From contig DLLF01000017.1 in assembly GCA_002477945.1 (NCBI GenBank), positions 1 through 35,593 on the forward strand: a stretch of DNA of 35,593 bases, read 5' to 3'. This DNA comes from Bacteroidales bacterium UBA7569 (GTDB lineage: Bacteria; Bacteroidota; Bacteroidia; Bacteroidales; Paludibacteraceae). Position numbers and translations under genes: made by a program. The notes under the pieces were generated by a model, which searched no databases, had not been told where the DNA came from, and saw only the letters and a list, made by a program, of their open reading frames with translations. This document shows, in pieces, positions 16,727 to 25,182 of the stretch. Each line of letters begins with the position of its first letter. Positions within the stretch are counted from its first letter, which is position 1.

Positions 16727-16743
16727 TATAATATCTATCTTTG
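16712..16743 (+). promoter_or_regulatory. Bacteroidota-type promoter of XRE regulator
   Basis: TTTG (16712-16715), 20 nt, TATCTTTG (16736-16743), 19 bp before the ATG at 16763. It supports that ATG over the longer in-frame start at 16649, which lies upstream of the promoter. Confidence 0.75.
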
Positions 16744-16762
16744 CAAAAAATTACACATTCGT

Positions 16763-17236
16763 ATGTTGGACGAAAAAGACAGACTGGCGACTCTAATACA
16801 GCAGGAGAATGTATCAGCCAAACAATTCGCAGAAGAAGTAGGAATACAGCCCGGCACTGTTTCTAATATCTTGAACGGTCGGAACAAACCCAGTTTAGAA
16901 GTAATGCAGAAAGTACTGAAAAGATATCCGCAAGTGTCGTCAGATTGGCTTATTTCCGGCGAAGAACCCATGTACCGAAAAAAAGACGATTCTCAGCAAG
17001 CCTTATTATTTGACATACCAACCCGTACGCAGGTTGGTCCAAAATATTCGGCAACCATTCCAAAAGGAGATTCAGAAACGGCTGTTGCGTCAATAGAACA
17101 AAATCCAATGTCACAAAGGAGTGACTCAAATCTGCTTTTCACTGCACAACATACGCAAAATACAAAAAAAATACAGAAGATTGTTGTGTTTTTTGATGAC
17201 GGAACATTTGAGGAGTTTTCTCACCAAGAAGAGTGA
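16763..17236 (+). CDS. XRE-type helix-turn-helix regulator
   Basis: 157-aa DNA-binding protein. An N-terminal Cro/C1-type HTH covers about residues 1-62: LATLIQQENVSAKQFAEEVG, then IQPGTVSNILNGRNKPSLEV as turn and recognition helix. WLISGEEPMY follows, as in many Bacteroidota XRE proteins. The middle (~75-135) is polar and probably disordered. The C-terminus KKIQKIVVFFDDGTFEEF looks like a short conserved beta element. ATG at 16763 chosen for the promoter spacing. It is monocistronic and preceded by operator-like inverted and direct repeats, which suggests self-regulation. It could be phage-derived or a housekeeping regulator; no phage genes are nearby, so the latter is favoured. Confidence 0.87.
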   Translation: MLDEKDRLATLIQQENVSAKQFAEEVGIQPGTVSNILNGRNKPSLEVMQKVLKRYPQVSSDWLISGEEPMYRKKDDSQQALLFDIPTRTQVGPKYSATIPKGDSETAVASIEQNPMSQRSDSNLLFTAQHTQNTKKIQKIVVFFDDGTFEEFSHQEE

Positions 17237-17865
17237 TTGGACTCTACATGAGATTACTTTGATTGTGTGTTTTATATCACAATTTGCCGAAAAAAACACT
17301 ATTAAAGTATTGTCCCAAATTGAAACATAATTCATATTATGTTAAATACATAACAAAGATATGATTTTGGGTACGATTATATCTGCCATGTATATCTGTC
17401 ATTCTGGCAGCAGACATAAGTCACCATTTAATAATTTTGCGATGGTTGAGTGGTTAGCGCAGGCAAATCGGCATATTGTTCTATTGGTACAGCCCTATTA
17501 TCCCGTTGGTATTATTCTTGTAGTAAGCGATGGGAAGTTTGCGATAAGTCTCAGAAATAGTGGTGTAAAGAAATGGTGACATTCCCAGAAGTGTGTAGTA
17601 TAATTTTATAAATACAATCATCAGTTGTGACTCTTCCGTGAGAATAAGACGTGCGTCCAAACAACTTCACTACAGAGAAAATTGTAATGCGTGGATAGTT
17701 TTTTCATGAAAGATATAGTACCATAACAAATCATTATTCACAGAGGAGTTCGGTTGAGGTGTTGCAAGAAGCATTGCTTTTGGATTCAATATCACAACAA
17801 CCCGATATTGCGGCTAAGGCTTAGCGAATTTATAACAAAAAAAACAAAAGAGAAAGCAGTAAAAT
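17237..17865. other. AT-rich spacer before lon; possible short ORF, not convincing
   Basis: 629 bp without a recognised gene. A 72-codon frame at 17361-17579 (+) has no recognisable domain, no consensus promoter and no Bacteroidota-type context; I do not call it. A weak promoter-like pair for lon is TTG (17754-17756), 18 nt, TGCTTTTG (17775-17782), one base off consensus. TAATTTTG at 17433-17440 has a perfect -7 but no -33. No terminator hairpin after the XRE gene was seen. Confidence 0.5.
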
Positions 17866-20289
17866 ATGACAGACTATTCAGACTTATTACGAGAATGTGC
17901 AGATAGTAAAAATACGGATATGAAAGTGGAGGTGGTGCCCGTATTGAGCGGAAATGATGAACAGGCGAAAATAAAGATAGCAACAGGTGATGTATTACCT
18001 ATTCTTCCATTGCGCAATATGGTGTTATTTTCCGGTGTGCTGTTACCGGTAACCGTGGCACGCCCAAAGTCCATCAAATTGGTGAAAGCAGCATACGAAC
18101 AAGAAGAGTTGATAGCCGTATGCTGTCAAAAGGATGCTGACGTGCAAGAGCCCAATGGAGATGATATTTACATGTTGGGAACGGCTGCACGTGTTATCCG
18201 TACGTTTGATATGCCGGACGGATCACTTACCATTATTCTTGAAGGAATGGAGCGAATCATGGTAGATGCCATTACGGCAGTGCGTCCATACATGAAAGCC
18301 CGTGTGATTGTTGTCCCCGAGGTATTTCCTAAAAAGGGGGACAAACACTTTATTGCTTTGGCTTCGAGCATCAAGGAGGTTGCCATCAACATTATCGGTC
18401 AGAGTGCGAGCGTGCCAAGAGAGGCACGATTTGCTCTTGACAACATAGACAATCCTCCTTCGTTGGTGAATTATGTATGTGTTAATATCCAAATCAAGAC
18501 AGAAGCAAAACAGGAACTTCTTCAGTACGAAAAAATAGAAGACAGGGCTGTGCATCTTTTGGAGATGTTGCAGAAAGAGATGCAACTTCTGGACATAAAG
18601 CGTTCTATACAGGAGAAAGCCAAAGAGGACATGGACAAACAACAACGCGAGTATTTCCTGCAACAACAGATACACACTATCCAGAAAGAGTTGGGCGACA
18701 CCAGCGAGCAAGACGTGAGCGATATGCGCGAACGTGCCAAAAAGAAGAAATGGAGCACAGAGACGGCCAAAGTATTCGAGGTAGAACTCAAGAAATTGGA
18801 GCGCACCCCTACCCAATCGCCAGAATACTCCACTCAACAGAATTATCTGGAGACCATGCTGGCACTCCCTTGGAATGAATATACGGAAGATAATCTTGAT
18901 CTTAAGAATGCCGAAAAAGTACTCAACAGAGACCATTATGGTATGGACAAGGTGAAAGAGCGTATTCTTGAGTATTTAGCCGTGCTGAAAATGAAGGGCG
19001 ATTTGAAGTCACCTATTATCTGCCTATATGGTCCTCCGGGAGTCGGAAAGACTTCGTTGGGAAAATCCATCGCCGAGGCACTTGGCAGAAAATACGCCCG
19101 TATATCGTTGGGAGGTTTGCATGACGAGGCCGAGATCCGCGGTCACAGACGTACCTACATCGGGGCCATGCCCGGACGAATCATCCAGAATATACAGAAA
19201 GTACAATCCTCGAACCCTGTGTTTGTGCTGGACGAGATTGACAAAGTGACTTCTGATTATCACGGAGATCCGACAAGTGCCCTATTAGAGGTGCTTGACC
19301 CTGAGCAAAACACGTCCTTCCATGATAACTTCCTTGATGTGGACTATGACCTTAGTAAAGTTCTCTTCGTTGCGACAGCCAACTCCCTGAATACCATTCC
19401 CCGCCCGTTATTGGACCGAATGGAACTCATAGAGATGACCGGCTATTTGCAAGAGGAGAAGGTGGAAATAGCACGGAAACATCTTGTTCCGAAGGAATTG
19501 GAAGCCCACGGCATAAAATCGTCTCAATTAAAATTCAGCAAGACCATCCTAAATTCCTTGATAGATGACTATACAAGGGAATCCGGAGTACGTGAACTAG
19601 AGAGGCAGATTGCTTCCGTTATGCGAAAAGTTGCCAAACGGATTGCCACGGGAGAGCCTTATAATGTGAATATCACCACAAAAGATCTTCAAGAATACCT
19701 TGGGAAACCAAGATACTCCCGTGACCAATACGAGAACAACAAGTATGCAGGAGTTGTTACAGGTTTGGCATGGACGCAAGTGGGCGGTGAGATACTTTTC
19801 ATTGAATCATCGCTTTCCCCCAGCAAGACCCCTACCCTGACATTGACGGGTAATCTCGGAGATGTGATGAAAGAATCGGCAACGATTGCATTGGGCTACA
19901 TAAAGGCACATACAGATGAATTTGGTATTTCCAAGAAGGACATTGACAGCAAGTCGGTACATATCCATGTGCCCGAAGGTGCTATCCCGAAAGACGGTCC
20001 TTCCGCCGGAATTACAATGACAACTGCTTTGGTTTCCGCTTTCACAGGCAGAAAGGTGCGCGAACGGCTTGCTATGACCGGCGAGATGACGTTGCGAGGA
20101 AAAGTGCTTCCCGTGGGCGGTATTAAAGAGAAGATATTGGCTGCAAAACGTGCAGGTATTGACACTATAGTACTTTGCGCTGACAACCAAAAGGACATAG
20201 AGGAAATTCCTGAACTTTACAGGAAGGGCATGACTTTCCACTATGTCAAAGACATACAAGAGGTGATAGATTATGCTCTTCTACCCTAA
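17866..20289 (+). CDS. lon: ATP-dependent protease La (Lon)
   Basis: Cytoplasmic AAA+ serine protease that degrades misfolded and regulatory proteins. Seen: N-terminal substrate-recognition LAN domain (LPILPLRNMVLFSGVLLPVT onward, ~42-245), coiled-coil segment rich in Gln/Glu (KQQREYFLQQQIHTIQKELG), Walker A GPPGVGKTS (389-397), Walker B VFVLDEIDK, and the C-terminal protease domain with the catalytic Ser-Lys dyad: Ser 713 in KDGPSAGI and Lys 756 in GGIKEKILAA. 807 aa is within the normal range. Residues 1-40 before the LAN core are acidic and variable, as in other Bacteroidota Lon proteins. Single-gene unit with a terminator at 20317. Confidence 0.97.
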   Translation: MTDYSDLLRECADSKNTDMKVEVVPVLSGNDEQAKIKIATGDVLPILPLRNMVLFSGVLLPVTVARPKSIKLVKAAYEQEELIAVCCQKDADVQEPNGDDIYMLGTAARVIRTFDMPDGSLTIILEGMERIMVDAITAVRPYMKARVIVVPEVFPKKGDKHFIALASSIKEVAINIIGQSASVPREARFALDNIDNPPSLVNYVCVNIQIKTEAKQELLQYEKIEDRAVHLLEMLQKEMQLLDIKRSIQEKAKEDMDKQQREYFLQQQIHTIQKELGDTSEQDVSDMRERAKKKKWSTETAKVFEVELKKLERTPTQSPEYSTQQNYLETMLALPWNEYTEDNLDLKNAEKVLNRDHYGMDKVKERILEYLAVLKMKGDLKSPIICLYGPPGVGKTSLGKSIAEALGRKYARISLGGLHDEAEIRGHRRTYIGAMPGRIIQNIQKVQSSNPVFVLDEIDKVTSDYHGDPTSALLEVLDPEQNTSFHDNFLDVDYDLSKVLFVATANSLNTIPRPLLDRMELIEMTGYLQEEKVEIARKHLVPKELEAHGIKSSQLKFSKTILNSLIDDYTRESGVRELERQIASVMRKVAKRIATGEPYNVNITTKDLQEYLGKPRYSRDQYENNKYAGVVTGLAWTQVGGEILFIESSLSPSKTPTLTLTGNLGDVMKESATIALGYIKAHTDEFGISKKDIDSKSVHIHVPEGAIPKDGPSAGITMTTALVSAFTGRKVRERLAMTGEMTLRGKVLPVGGIKEKILAAKRAGIDTIVLCADNQKDIEEIPELYRKGMTFHYVKDIQEVIDYALLP

Positions 20290-20316
20290 CCTATAAGGAT
20301 ACCATATCAAGGAAAT

Positions 20317-20349
20317 GAAGCCTGTTTCACAAGAGGTGCAACAGGCTTC
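20317..20349 (+). terminator. Rho-independent terminator of lon
   Basis: 10-bp perfect stem GAAGCCTGTT (20317-20326) / AACAGGCTTC (20340-20349), with an inner CAC/GTG helix, followed by a T-rich tail (TTCTTCCGTTATTTTT). It lies 27 bp after the lon stop. Confidence 0.85.
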
Positions 20350-20553
20350 TTCCGTTATTTTTCCCACCCAATGAGTCAGATTATACGGATTAGACCAATG
20401 CAATACATTTTCTCTGTTTCCGATGGCACTTATTATGCGAAGATGATTATTTTGTATTCATTAAACATATTCGTCACCTCGCTGCAATAAGAATGATATA
20501 CTATCTGCAAACCGAAAAGAGCATTATCAGGTATAATAGCCGACCTAAACGGG

Positions 20554-21639
20554 TTAGTGAATTTGCAGGTATTGGACAGGCTGTTTCTTCACAACGTCCA
20601 AAGGAGACTGTTTGAAAGCAACTCGACGGAAGTCAATTGTGCGGAGATCAATACACCGAATAGTAGCATCGTACATAGTGCGGAAATATATGCAACGGTT
20701 TGACAAGTCGGAAACCACCGTCCATTGTGTTGCGCTCGGTTGGTCGGGAATCTCCTGCCGGTTCTCAAACTGTATGCCGACAGGTATATCAAAGTTGTTC
20801 AACAAGTGGAACGCCTGCACGACTGTTTCTTCGGTGGTCTCCAACTTTGGTGCTGTGGATTGAAAGAGCGCAGCACGGACAAAGCGCGAAGGAGGCGTCA
20901 TATCGCCAGGTACGCCATGCAATCCTGCCCCACCCCCGAATGCCGTGAGATGAAGATCGCCTATTTGTGCAGAGGTAATGGTTCCCGCCTTGAGATTGGT
21001 GTAGTTGTTAAGGTTCGTGAGATGCCAATTGAAATCGGGTGAATTGGTGAGTACTCCCAACGTGTTTTCCGTAATGCATAATTCCCCATCCATAATCTCC
21101 AAGACGACCTGCCGACCGGAAGGTTCTGCAATCCGCCAATGCACAGTGGAACTGCGCGGGTCGATGGAAGTAATATGCACAGAAGGCAAAGCGTTTACCA
21201 CCTCTTCGACCGTACTGAACCGGCTGAGAATCCAAGCCACCAACTGAAAATCTCCAATTGTCTGTGATTTGAGTTCCGGATCATATTCCTTGTACTTTCC
21301 GTAGCCCGGAAAATAGAACAGCCCAGCAGATAGCCCCACCTCGTTGATTCCTTCCATCACAAAATCGGGTTGTTCGACCGTAAGCCCTACATATCCGTAT
21401 TTTGCCTTAAAACGAAGCCCTTTCTGTGTGCCATCCGGCAAGAAAGACTGCTGAGAACAGTCTCGAGGAACAACAACATACCCGCTATTGAGGGGTTGCA
21501 ATGCCCACTCTATGGTACGTGCAACAACTGTTTGATTGCTTTGTGTACGAAGCGTTATGCCCGTGCAAGCAAACGATGTGGAAACGAAAGAAAAAAGACA
21601 AAGGGTTGACACAAACCCAAACAAGCCAAAGCGTTTCAT
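20554..21639 (-). CDS. Choloylglycine hydrolase family (bile salt hydrolase / penicillin V acylase-like) protein
   Basis: Exported Ntn-hydrolase that cleaves linear amides: conjugated bile salts, penicillin V or acyl-homoserine lactones in different members. Signal peptide at 1-24 ends before Cys 25 (SFACTGITL), so removal of the signal exposes the catalytic N-terminal Cys. Other family residues seen: RTIEW (Arg and the Asp/Glu position), VLTNSPDF with the catalytic Asn, and PSRFVRA with Arg. 361 aa is normal for the Gram-negative subgroup, which is periplasmic. Single gene with its own promoter at 21675-21705, convergent to lon. The substrate cannot be told from sequence; bile acids are plausible only if the host is gut-dwelling. 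Confidence 0.9.
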   Translation of the reverse strand: MKRFGLFGFVSTLCLFSFVSTSFACTGITLRTQSNQTVVARTIEWALQPLNSGYVVVPRDCSQQSFLPDGTQKGLRFKAKYGYVGLTVEQPDFVMEGINEVGLSAGLFYFPGYGKYKEYDPELKSQTIGDFQLVAWILSRFSTVEEVVNALPSVHITSIDPRSSTVHWRIAEPSGRQVVLEIMDGELCITENTLGVLTNSPDFNWHLTNLNNYTNLKAGTITSAQIGDLHLTAFGGGAGLHGVPGDMTPPSRFVRAALFQSTAPKLETTEETVVQAFHLLNNFDIPVGIQFENRQEIPDQPSATQWTVVSDLSNRCIYFRTMYDATIRCIDLRTIDFRRVAFKQSPLDVVKKQPVQYLQIH

Positions 21640-21674
21640 GGTAAGATTGGTTTAACAGGTTAATGATATGAAAG

Positions 21675-21705
21675 CAAAGATAGTTGAAAGATTCGGGAAA
21701 AGCAA
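21675..21705 (-). promoter_or_regulatory. Bacteroidota-type promoter of choloylglycine hydrolase gene
   Basis: Minus strand: TTG (21705-21703), 20 nt, TATCTTTG (21682-21675), about 35 bp upstream of the ATG. Confidence 0.72.
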
Positions 21706-21813
21706 GAGAAAACATAGAAAAATCTTCCGAAGCCCCTCCACGGTGCTTTCATAAAGGAAAGACGGATCCATTTCACAGCCCTTAAGAGAGAGAAAAATCA
21801 GTTTAAGATTGCT

Positions 21814-21862
21814 ATGTGCAGAGCGTTCTGAAAGTCTCGAACTCTCAGAACGCTCTGCGCAT
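21814..21862 (-). terminator. Strong hairpin after mnmA, likely terminator
   Basis: Perfect 14-bp stem GCAGAGCGTTCTGA (21818-21831) / TCAGAACGCTCTGC (21845-21858), extended outward to about 18 pairs with one G-T, loop of 13 nt. It lies 20 bp after the mnmA stop. The only T-run on the minus strand is about 20 nt further, so it may be a 3'-end-stabilising structure and not a classic terminator. Confidence 0.65.
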
Positions 21863-21882
21863 ACAGATATCGGAACGGTTGT

Positions 21883-23028
21883 TTATCCTTCGATGATACC
21901 TCCTCCGACAAGAAGGTCGTCCTTGTAGAACACGACCGATTGCCCCGGAGTAACTCCCCACACGGGAGTCTGAAAATGCAACGTTGCACACATCGGACAT
22001 TCTGAAGAAACGGCAGAAATACTATTTTCGTTCCCTTCGAGTGAGTGTAATTGAACGGTTGCCTCCACTGCGGGAGACTTATAACGTATGCGCGCCCGAA
22101 CAAGAGGATCCGCCAAAAGAGTCTCTTTGTCGCGCAAACGCACGGAAGAAGCCTGCAGTGCATCGGTATAGAGATCATCGCGGGTACCGAGTGTGACTTC
22201 ATTTGTCCGAGCATTGATGTGCGTGACATAGGCGGGTTTTCCCAATGCGATGCCCAATCCCTTACGCTGCCCGACAGTATAATTGGCGAAGCCGCTATGC
22301 TTGCCCAATACACTACCGTTCGCACTTATATAATCACCCGTTTGAAAAGCCAGTCTGCCATTCGGCAGAGAGTCGGCATAGGGTTCAATGAAGGCCCGGT
22401 AGTCGTTATCCGTGACGAAACAGATTTCCTGACTTTCGGTCTTTTGAGACAGTTTTTTGAACCCATGCTGCAGAGCGATTGCGCGTACCTGTTCCTTTGT
22501 GAGATTGCCCAAAGGAAATATAGTGCGCCGCAGGTTATCCTCGGTAAGCATCCACAGGAAATAGGTTTGGTCTTTGTGTGTATCCACGGCATTGCGAAGA
22601 TAGTAATGCCCGTTGTGCTGTGCGATACGGGCATAATGCCCTGTAGCGATCCATTCACAATCATACTCGTCGGCAGCCCTTACCAGTTCCCCCCACTTGA
22701 TATGCGAATTGCACAAGACACAAGGGTTCGGGGTTCGTCCTTTGAAATACTCGCTGACGAAGTTACCAATCACTTCCTTGCGGAATATCTCCCTGAAATC
22801 CAATATATGGTGCGGGAATCCCAATTGCTCAGCCAAGTGCTTAGCCTCCATGATGGACTCCATGGAACAACATCCTTTTTCCTTCCGAAGGCACGATTCC
22901 CGAATAGAGTCGTAGGTGCGGAAGGTGACTCCCACCAATTCGTACCCCTGTTCCAAAAGCAACATAGCAGCCACCGAACTATCGATGCCACCACTCATCG
23001 CCACCAGGACTCTTTTAGATTTATCCAT
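21883..23028 (-). CDS. mnmA: tRNA-specific 2-thiouridylase
   Basis: Cytoplasmic enzyme that adds sulfur at uridine 34 of Lys, Glu and Gln tRNAs, using ATP and a persulfide. Seen: PP-loop motif SGGIDSSVAAMLL (14-26), the first catalytic Cys in NPCVLCNSHIKWG, tRNA-binding ATGHYAR, the second Cys in SQEICFV, and the C-terminal beta-barrel with GQRKGLGIA and TPGQSVVFY. 381 aa is normal. It starts 11 bp after the lpd stop and is the last gene of a three-gene operon. Confidence 0.97.
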   Translation of the reverse strand: MDKSKRVLVAMSGGIDSSVAAMLLLEQGYELVGVTFRTYDSIRESCLRKEKGCCSMESIMEAKHLAEQLGFPHHILDFREIFRKEVIGNFVSEYFKGRTPNPCVLCNSHIKWGELVRAADEYDCEWIATGHYARIAQHNGHYYLRNAVDTHKDQTYFLWMLTEDNLRRTIFPLGNLTKEQVRAIALQHGFKKLSQKTESQEICFVTDNDYRAFIEPYADSLPNGRLAFQTGDYISANGSVLGKHSGFANYTVGQRKGLGIALGKPAYVTHINARTNEVTLGTRDDLYTDALQASSVRLRDKETLLADPLVRARIRYKSPAVEATVQLHSLEGNENSISAVSSECPMCATLHFQTPVWGVTPGQSVVFYKDDLLVGGGIIEG

Positions 23029-23039
23029 AGTCCCCCGCC

Positions 23040-24392
23040 CTACTCTATTACTGTTTCCCGCAAAATCTCAGACACTGTGGGATGCGGGAAGACCACCTGT
23101 TTGAATTCTGCCACCGTATATCCCATCCGTACTGCAAATGAGGCCGCTGCAATGATTTCGGAGCATGGATTTCCGACCATGCTAACTCCAAGGATGGTCT
23201 GTTCCTTCTTGTCCACTATAATTTTGCACAAGCCGTTTTCCCCCTCGTTTTCGGCAACAAACCGTCCGGAGAAAGCCATTGGGAGTTTCTTAACCTCATA
23301 AGGGATAGGCAGGACACAATCCGTTCCTGTGAGATCTTGCTCCGCAAGCCCCACCGATGCGATCTCCGGATTGGTATAGACAACAGACGGGATGGCATTG
23401 TAAGCAATGCGCTGCAAAGGAAGTTGCCTGAGCATACGCCCGACAGCCACTTCCGCTTGCCGAGCCGCCACGTGTGCCAACATCAGTTTGCCCGTGACAT
23501 CGCCGGCGGCATACACATTGGACAGGTTGGTGCGCATGAACTCATCCACTTCTATCCCACTCCGATTCAACTGCAGGTCAGTCAATGTTTCCAGCCCCTG
23601 CAGGTTCGGACGGCGTCCCACGCACACGAGGATATTATCAGCAGAATATGTTCCATCCTCTGTGATTACCTGATTTCCTTCCAACCGGCTGACGCGTGTA
23701 TTTGTGAGAATATTGATGCCATCCTTCTTATATTTGTGCGACAATACGTCCACCACTTCCGCATCGAGGTTCGGGAGAATGGAAGGCATAGCCTCAATCA
23801 CCGTGACAGAAACACCGAGTTCGTGGTACAAAGTGGCAAATTCCATTCCGATAACTCCTCCACCGACTATAATGACAGCAGATGGAAGTGCCTGTAAAGA
23901 TAATGCGGCAGACGAGTCCAATACGAAAGGATTGTCTTTGAGTCCGGGAATAGGCGGCATAAAATTGACGGAGCCTGTGCAAACAAGCAGGTTTTCGGCT
24001 TCATAATCGGTTTCCGAAGCACGTACGACCACTTTGTCATCGGTTCGCGACACCACCGTTGCAGCCGCTGAGACCATCGTGCAATGCGGGCTATTGAGTT
24101 TAGCGCGAATACCTGCCGCCAACTTACGTATCACTTTCTGTTTGCGTTGCTGCAACTTGGCATAATCGAAAGATACCCCTTCGGCAGAGACACCATATTT
24201 GGAAACATTCTGTGCATTGTGATATAATTTGGCACTATAGAGCAAGGTTTTCGTAGGGATACACCCTACATTCAAGCATGTTCCTCCAATGGCTGTTTGT
24301 TCGAACATAATCACATCTTTACCCGCTTTAGCAAGTTCTGCAGCCGCGGTATAGCCTGCAGGTCCACCACCTATGATAGCCAAATAATACAT
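23040..24392 (-). CDS. lpdA: Dihydrolipoyl dehydrogenase (E3)
   Basis: FAD-dependent oxidoreductase that re-oxidises dihydrolipoyl groups of 2-oxoacid dehydrogenase or glycine cleavage complexes. Seen: FAD-binding IIGGGPAGYTAA (6-17), redox disulfide GGTCLNVGC (Cys 39 and 44), NAD-binding VGGGVIGMEFA, second FAD motif VYAAGDVTGK, and the C-terminal His-Pro pair FPHPTVSE. 450 aa is normal. No E1, E2 or lipoyl genes are next to it, so its complex is encoded elsewhere, or it serves another thiol pathway. It lies 11 bp after the C_GCAxxG_C_C gene and 11 bp before mnmA. Confidence 0.95.
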   Translation of the reverse strand: MYYLAIIGGGPAGYTAAAELAKAGKDVIMFEQTAIGGTCLNVGCIPTKTLLYSAKLYHNAQNVSKYGVSAEGVSFDYAKLQQRKQKVIRKLAAGIRAKLNSPHCTMVSAAATVVSRTDDKVVVRASETDYEAENLLVCTGSVNFMPPIPGLKDNPFVLDSSAALSLQALPSAVIIVGGGVIGMEFATLYHELGVSVTVIEAMPSILPNLDAEVVDVLSHKYKKDGINILTNTRVSRLEGNQVITEDGTYSADNILVCVGRRPNLQGLETLTDLQLNRSGIEVDEFMRTNLSNVYAAGDVTGKLMLAHVAARQAEVAVGRMLRQLPLQRIAYNAIPSVVYTNPEIASVGLAEQDLTGTDCVLPIPYEVKKLPMAFSGRFVAENEGENGLCKIIVDKKEQTILGVSMVGNPCSEIIAAASFAVRMGYTVAEFKQVVFPHPTVSEILRETVIE

Positions 24393-24403
24393 AACAAGTG
24401 CAA

Positions 24404-24862
24404 TTATAATAGTTGTTTACAATAAATTCCGACAGCCGTGCGTACCATCTCAACACATGGCCGCTTCTTATAGTAGGCATCGGTCCGCGATTCGGGTTCA
24501 GGAGAAGTCTCCGGCTTTGCCAGCCCCAACAATTCGGCACATATAAGTGATCCGTGTTCGTGCTTGAAAGCAGTTGCAAGCGATTGCACGGTGTTATAAT
24601 TGTTCATCTTGCCTTCGTTGTCGTGCGGCTTAGTGCTACCATTGTGCAACCCCGCCAAAAGGAACATTCCGCATGCTGCTCCGCAAGTCTGCCTCATTCT
24701 GCCGATACCTCCTCCGAAAGAGGCAGCGAGACGAAGTGCAAGAGACGAGTCGATTCCATAGATATCGGCACATGCAGCCATCACCGATTGCGAACAATTG
24801 AATCCCTGACGAAACAATTCTTCCGCCCGATTCTGACGCTGAAGTATTTCTTGCTCATCCAT
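24404..24862 (-). CDS. C_GCAxxG_C_C family redox-like protein
   Basis: 152 aa, member of the C_GCAxxG_C_C family, proposed to be redox or metal related; function not established. Seen: FNCSQSV with Cys 23, TCGAACGMFLLAG (Cys 60, Cys 64), and downstream single Cys at the LICAEL, RPCVE and IYCKQ positions, as expected for the family signature. The ATG at 24862 is chosen; an upstream in-frame TTG (24883) would leave almost no leader after the promoter at 24894-24924. First gene of the operon with lpdA and mnmA, so a thiol/sulfur redox role is a reasonable inference. Confidence 0.85.
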   Translation of the reverse strand: MDEQEILQRQNRAEELFRQGFNCSQSVMAACADIYGIDSSLALRLAASFGGGIGRMRQTCGAACGMFLLAGLHNGSTKPHDNEGKMNNYNTVQSLATAFKHEHGSLICAELLGLAKPETSPEPESRTDAYYKKRPCVEMVRTAVGIYCKQLL

Positions 24863-24893
24863 AACAAAACAGTCCTTTGACAAGTTTGTGCCA

Positions 24894-24924
24894 CAAAGGT
24901 ACAGTTTTTCCCCTGATATTGCAA
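24894..24924 (-). promoter_or_regulatory. Bacteroidota-type promoter of the C_GCAxxG_C_C - lpdA - mnmA operon
   Basis: Minus strand: TTG (24924-24922), 20 nt, TACCTTTG (24901-24894). Divergent from the + strand promoter at 25017-25047, which has the same -7 sequence. Confidence 0.75.
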
Positions 24925-25016
24925 TATGACAGAAAAATAGTCCGAAAGACGGCAGAAAAGCAAGGTTTGGTTACTGATATACCCGAAAAATATGTTGTAA
25001 AACATATTTTTTGCTA

Positions 25017-25047
25017 TTGTGAGGGTCAGAAAAAGCAGTTACCTTTG
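25017..25047 (+). promoter_or_regulatory. Bacteroidota-type promoter with no protein gene downstream
   Basis: TTG (25017-25019), 20 nt, TACCTTTG (25040-25047). The next clear signal downstream is a strong terminator at 25119-25153; no open frame of note lies between. Confidence 0.7.
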
Positions 25048-25051
25048 CAAC

Positions 25052-25153
25052 GCAATCAGAAAGAACAACACAATCTTTTTTGTACCTTAATAAATTAATA
25101 GACTAATACCTTATAGTAGAAGGGACGCCGTGAGGTGTCCCTTTGCATTTTTT
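25052..25153 (+). ncRNA. Candidate small RNA, about 100 nt
   Basis: Defined by a consensus promoter on the left and an intrinsic terminator on the right, in a spacer with no coding frame. The 5' two thirds are A/T-rich and appear unstructured (CAACACAATC, TTAATAAATTAATAG), which would suit base pairing to target mRNAs; the 3' end is the terminator hairpin. I do not recognise a known RNA family (not tmRNA, 6S or RNase P RNA). Start position is estimated from the -7 element and could be off by several bases. The alternative is a short attenuated leader of a lost gene. Confidence 0.5.
25119..25153 (+). terminator. Rho-independent terminator with GUGA tetraloop
   Basis: About 11-pair stem (25119-25129 / 25134-25144; core AGGGACGCC / GGTGTCCCT with one G-T pair), GTGA (GNRA-type) loop and a six-T tail at 25148-25153. 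Very good intrinsic terminator on the + strand. Confidence 0.85.
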
Positions 25154-25182
25154 CGTATGTAAGACTCCATGAAAGGGAATAT

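Noticed and set aside
17441..17475. tRNA-like D-arm word (GGTTGAGTGGTTAGCGC)
   Set aside because: No acceptor stem, anticodon arm or T-arm (GGTTC-type) can be folded around it.
17361..17579. 72-codon frame between the XRE gene and lon
   Set aside because: No recognisable domain, no matching promoter pair, and composition like the surrounding spacer. Could be a decayed gene but cannot be supported.
22051..23301. 416-codon open frame on + strand
   Set aside because: Antisense to mnmA and the end of lpdA; both are clearly real, and this frame has no recognised domain.
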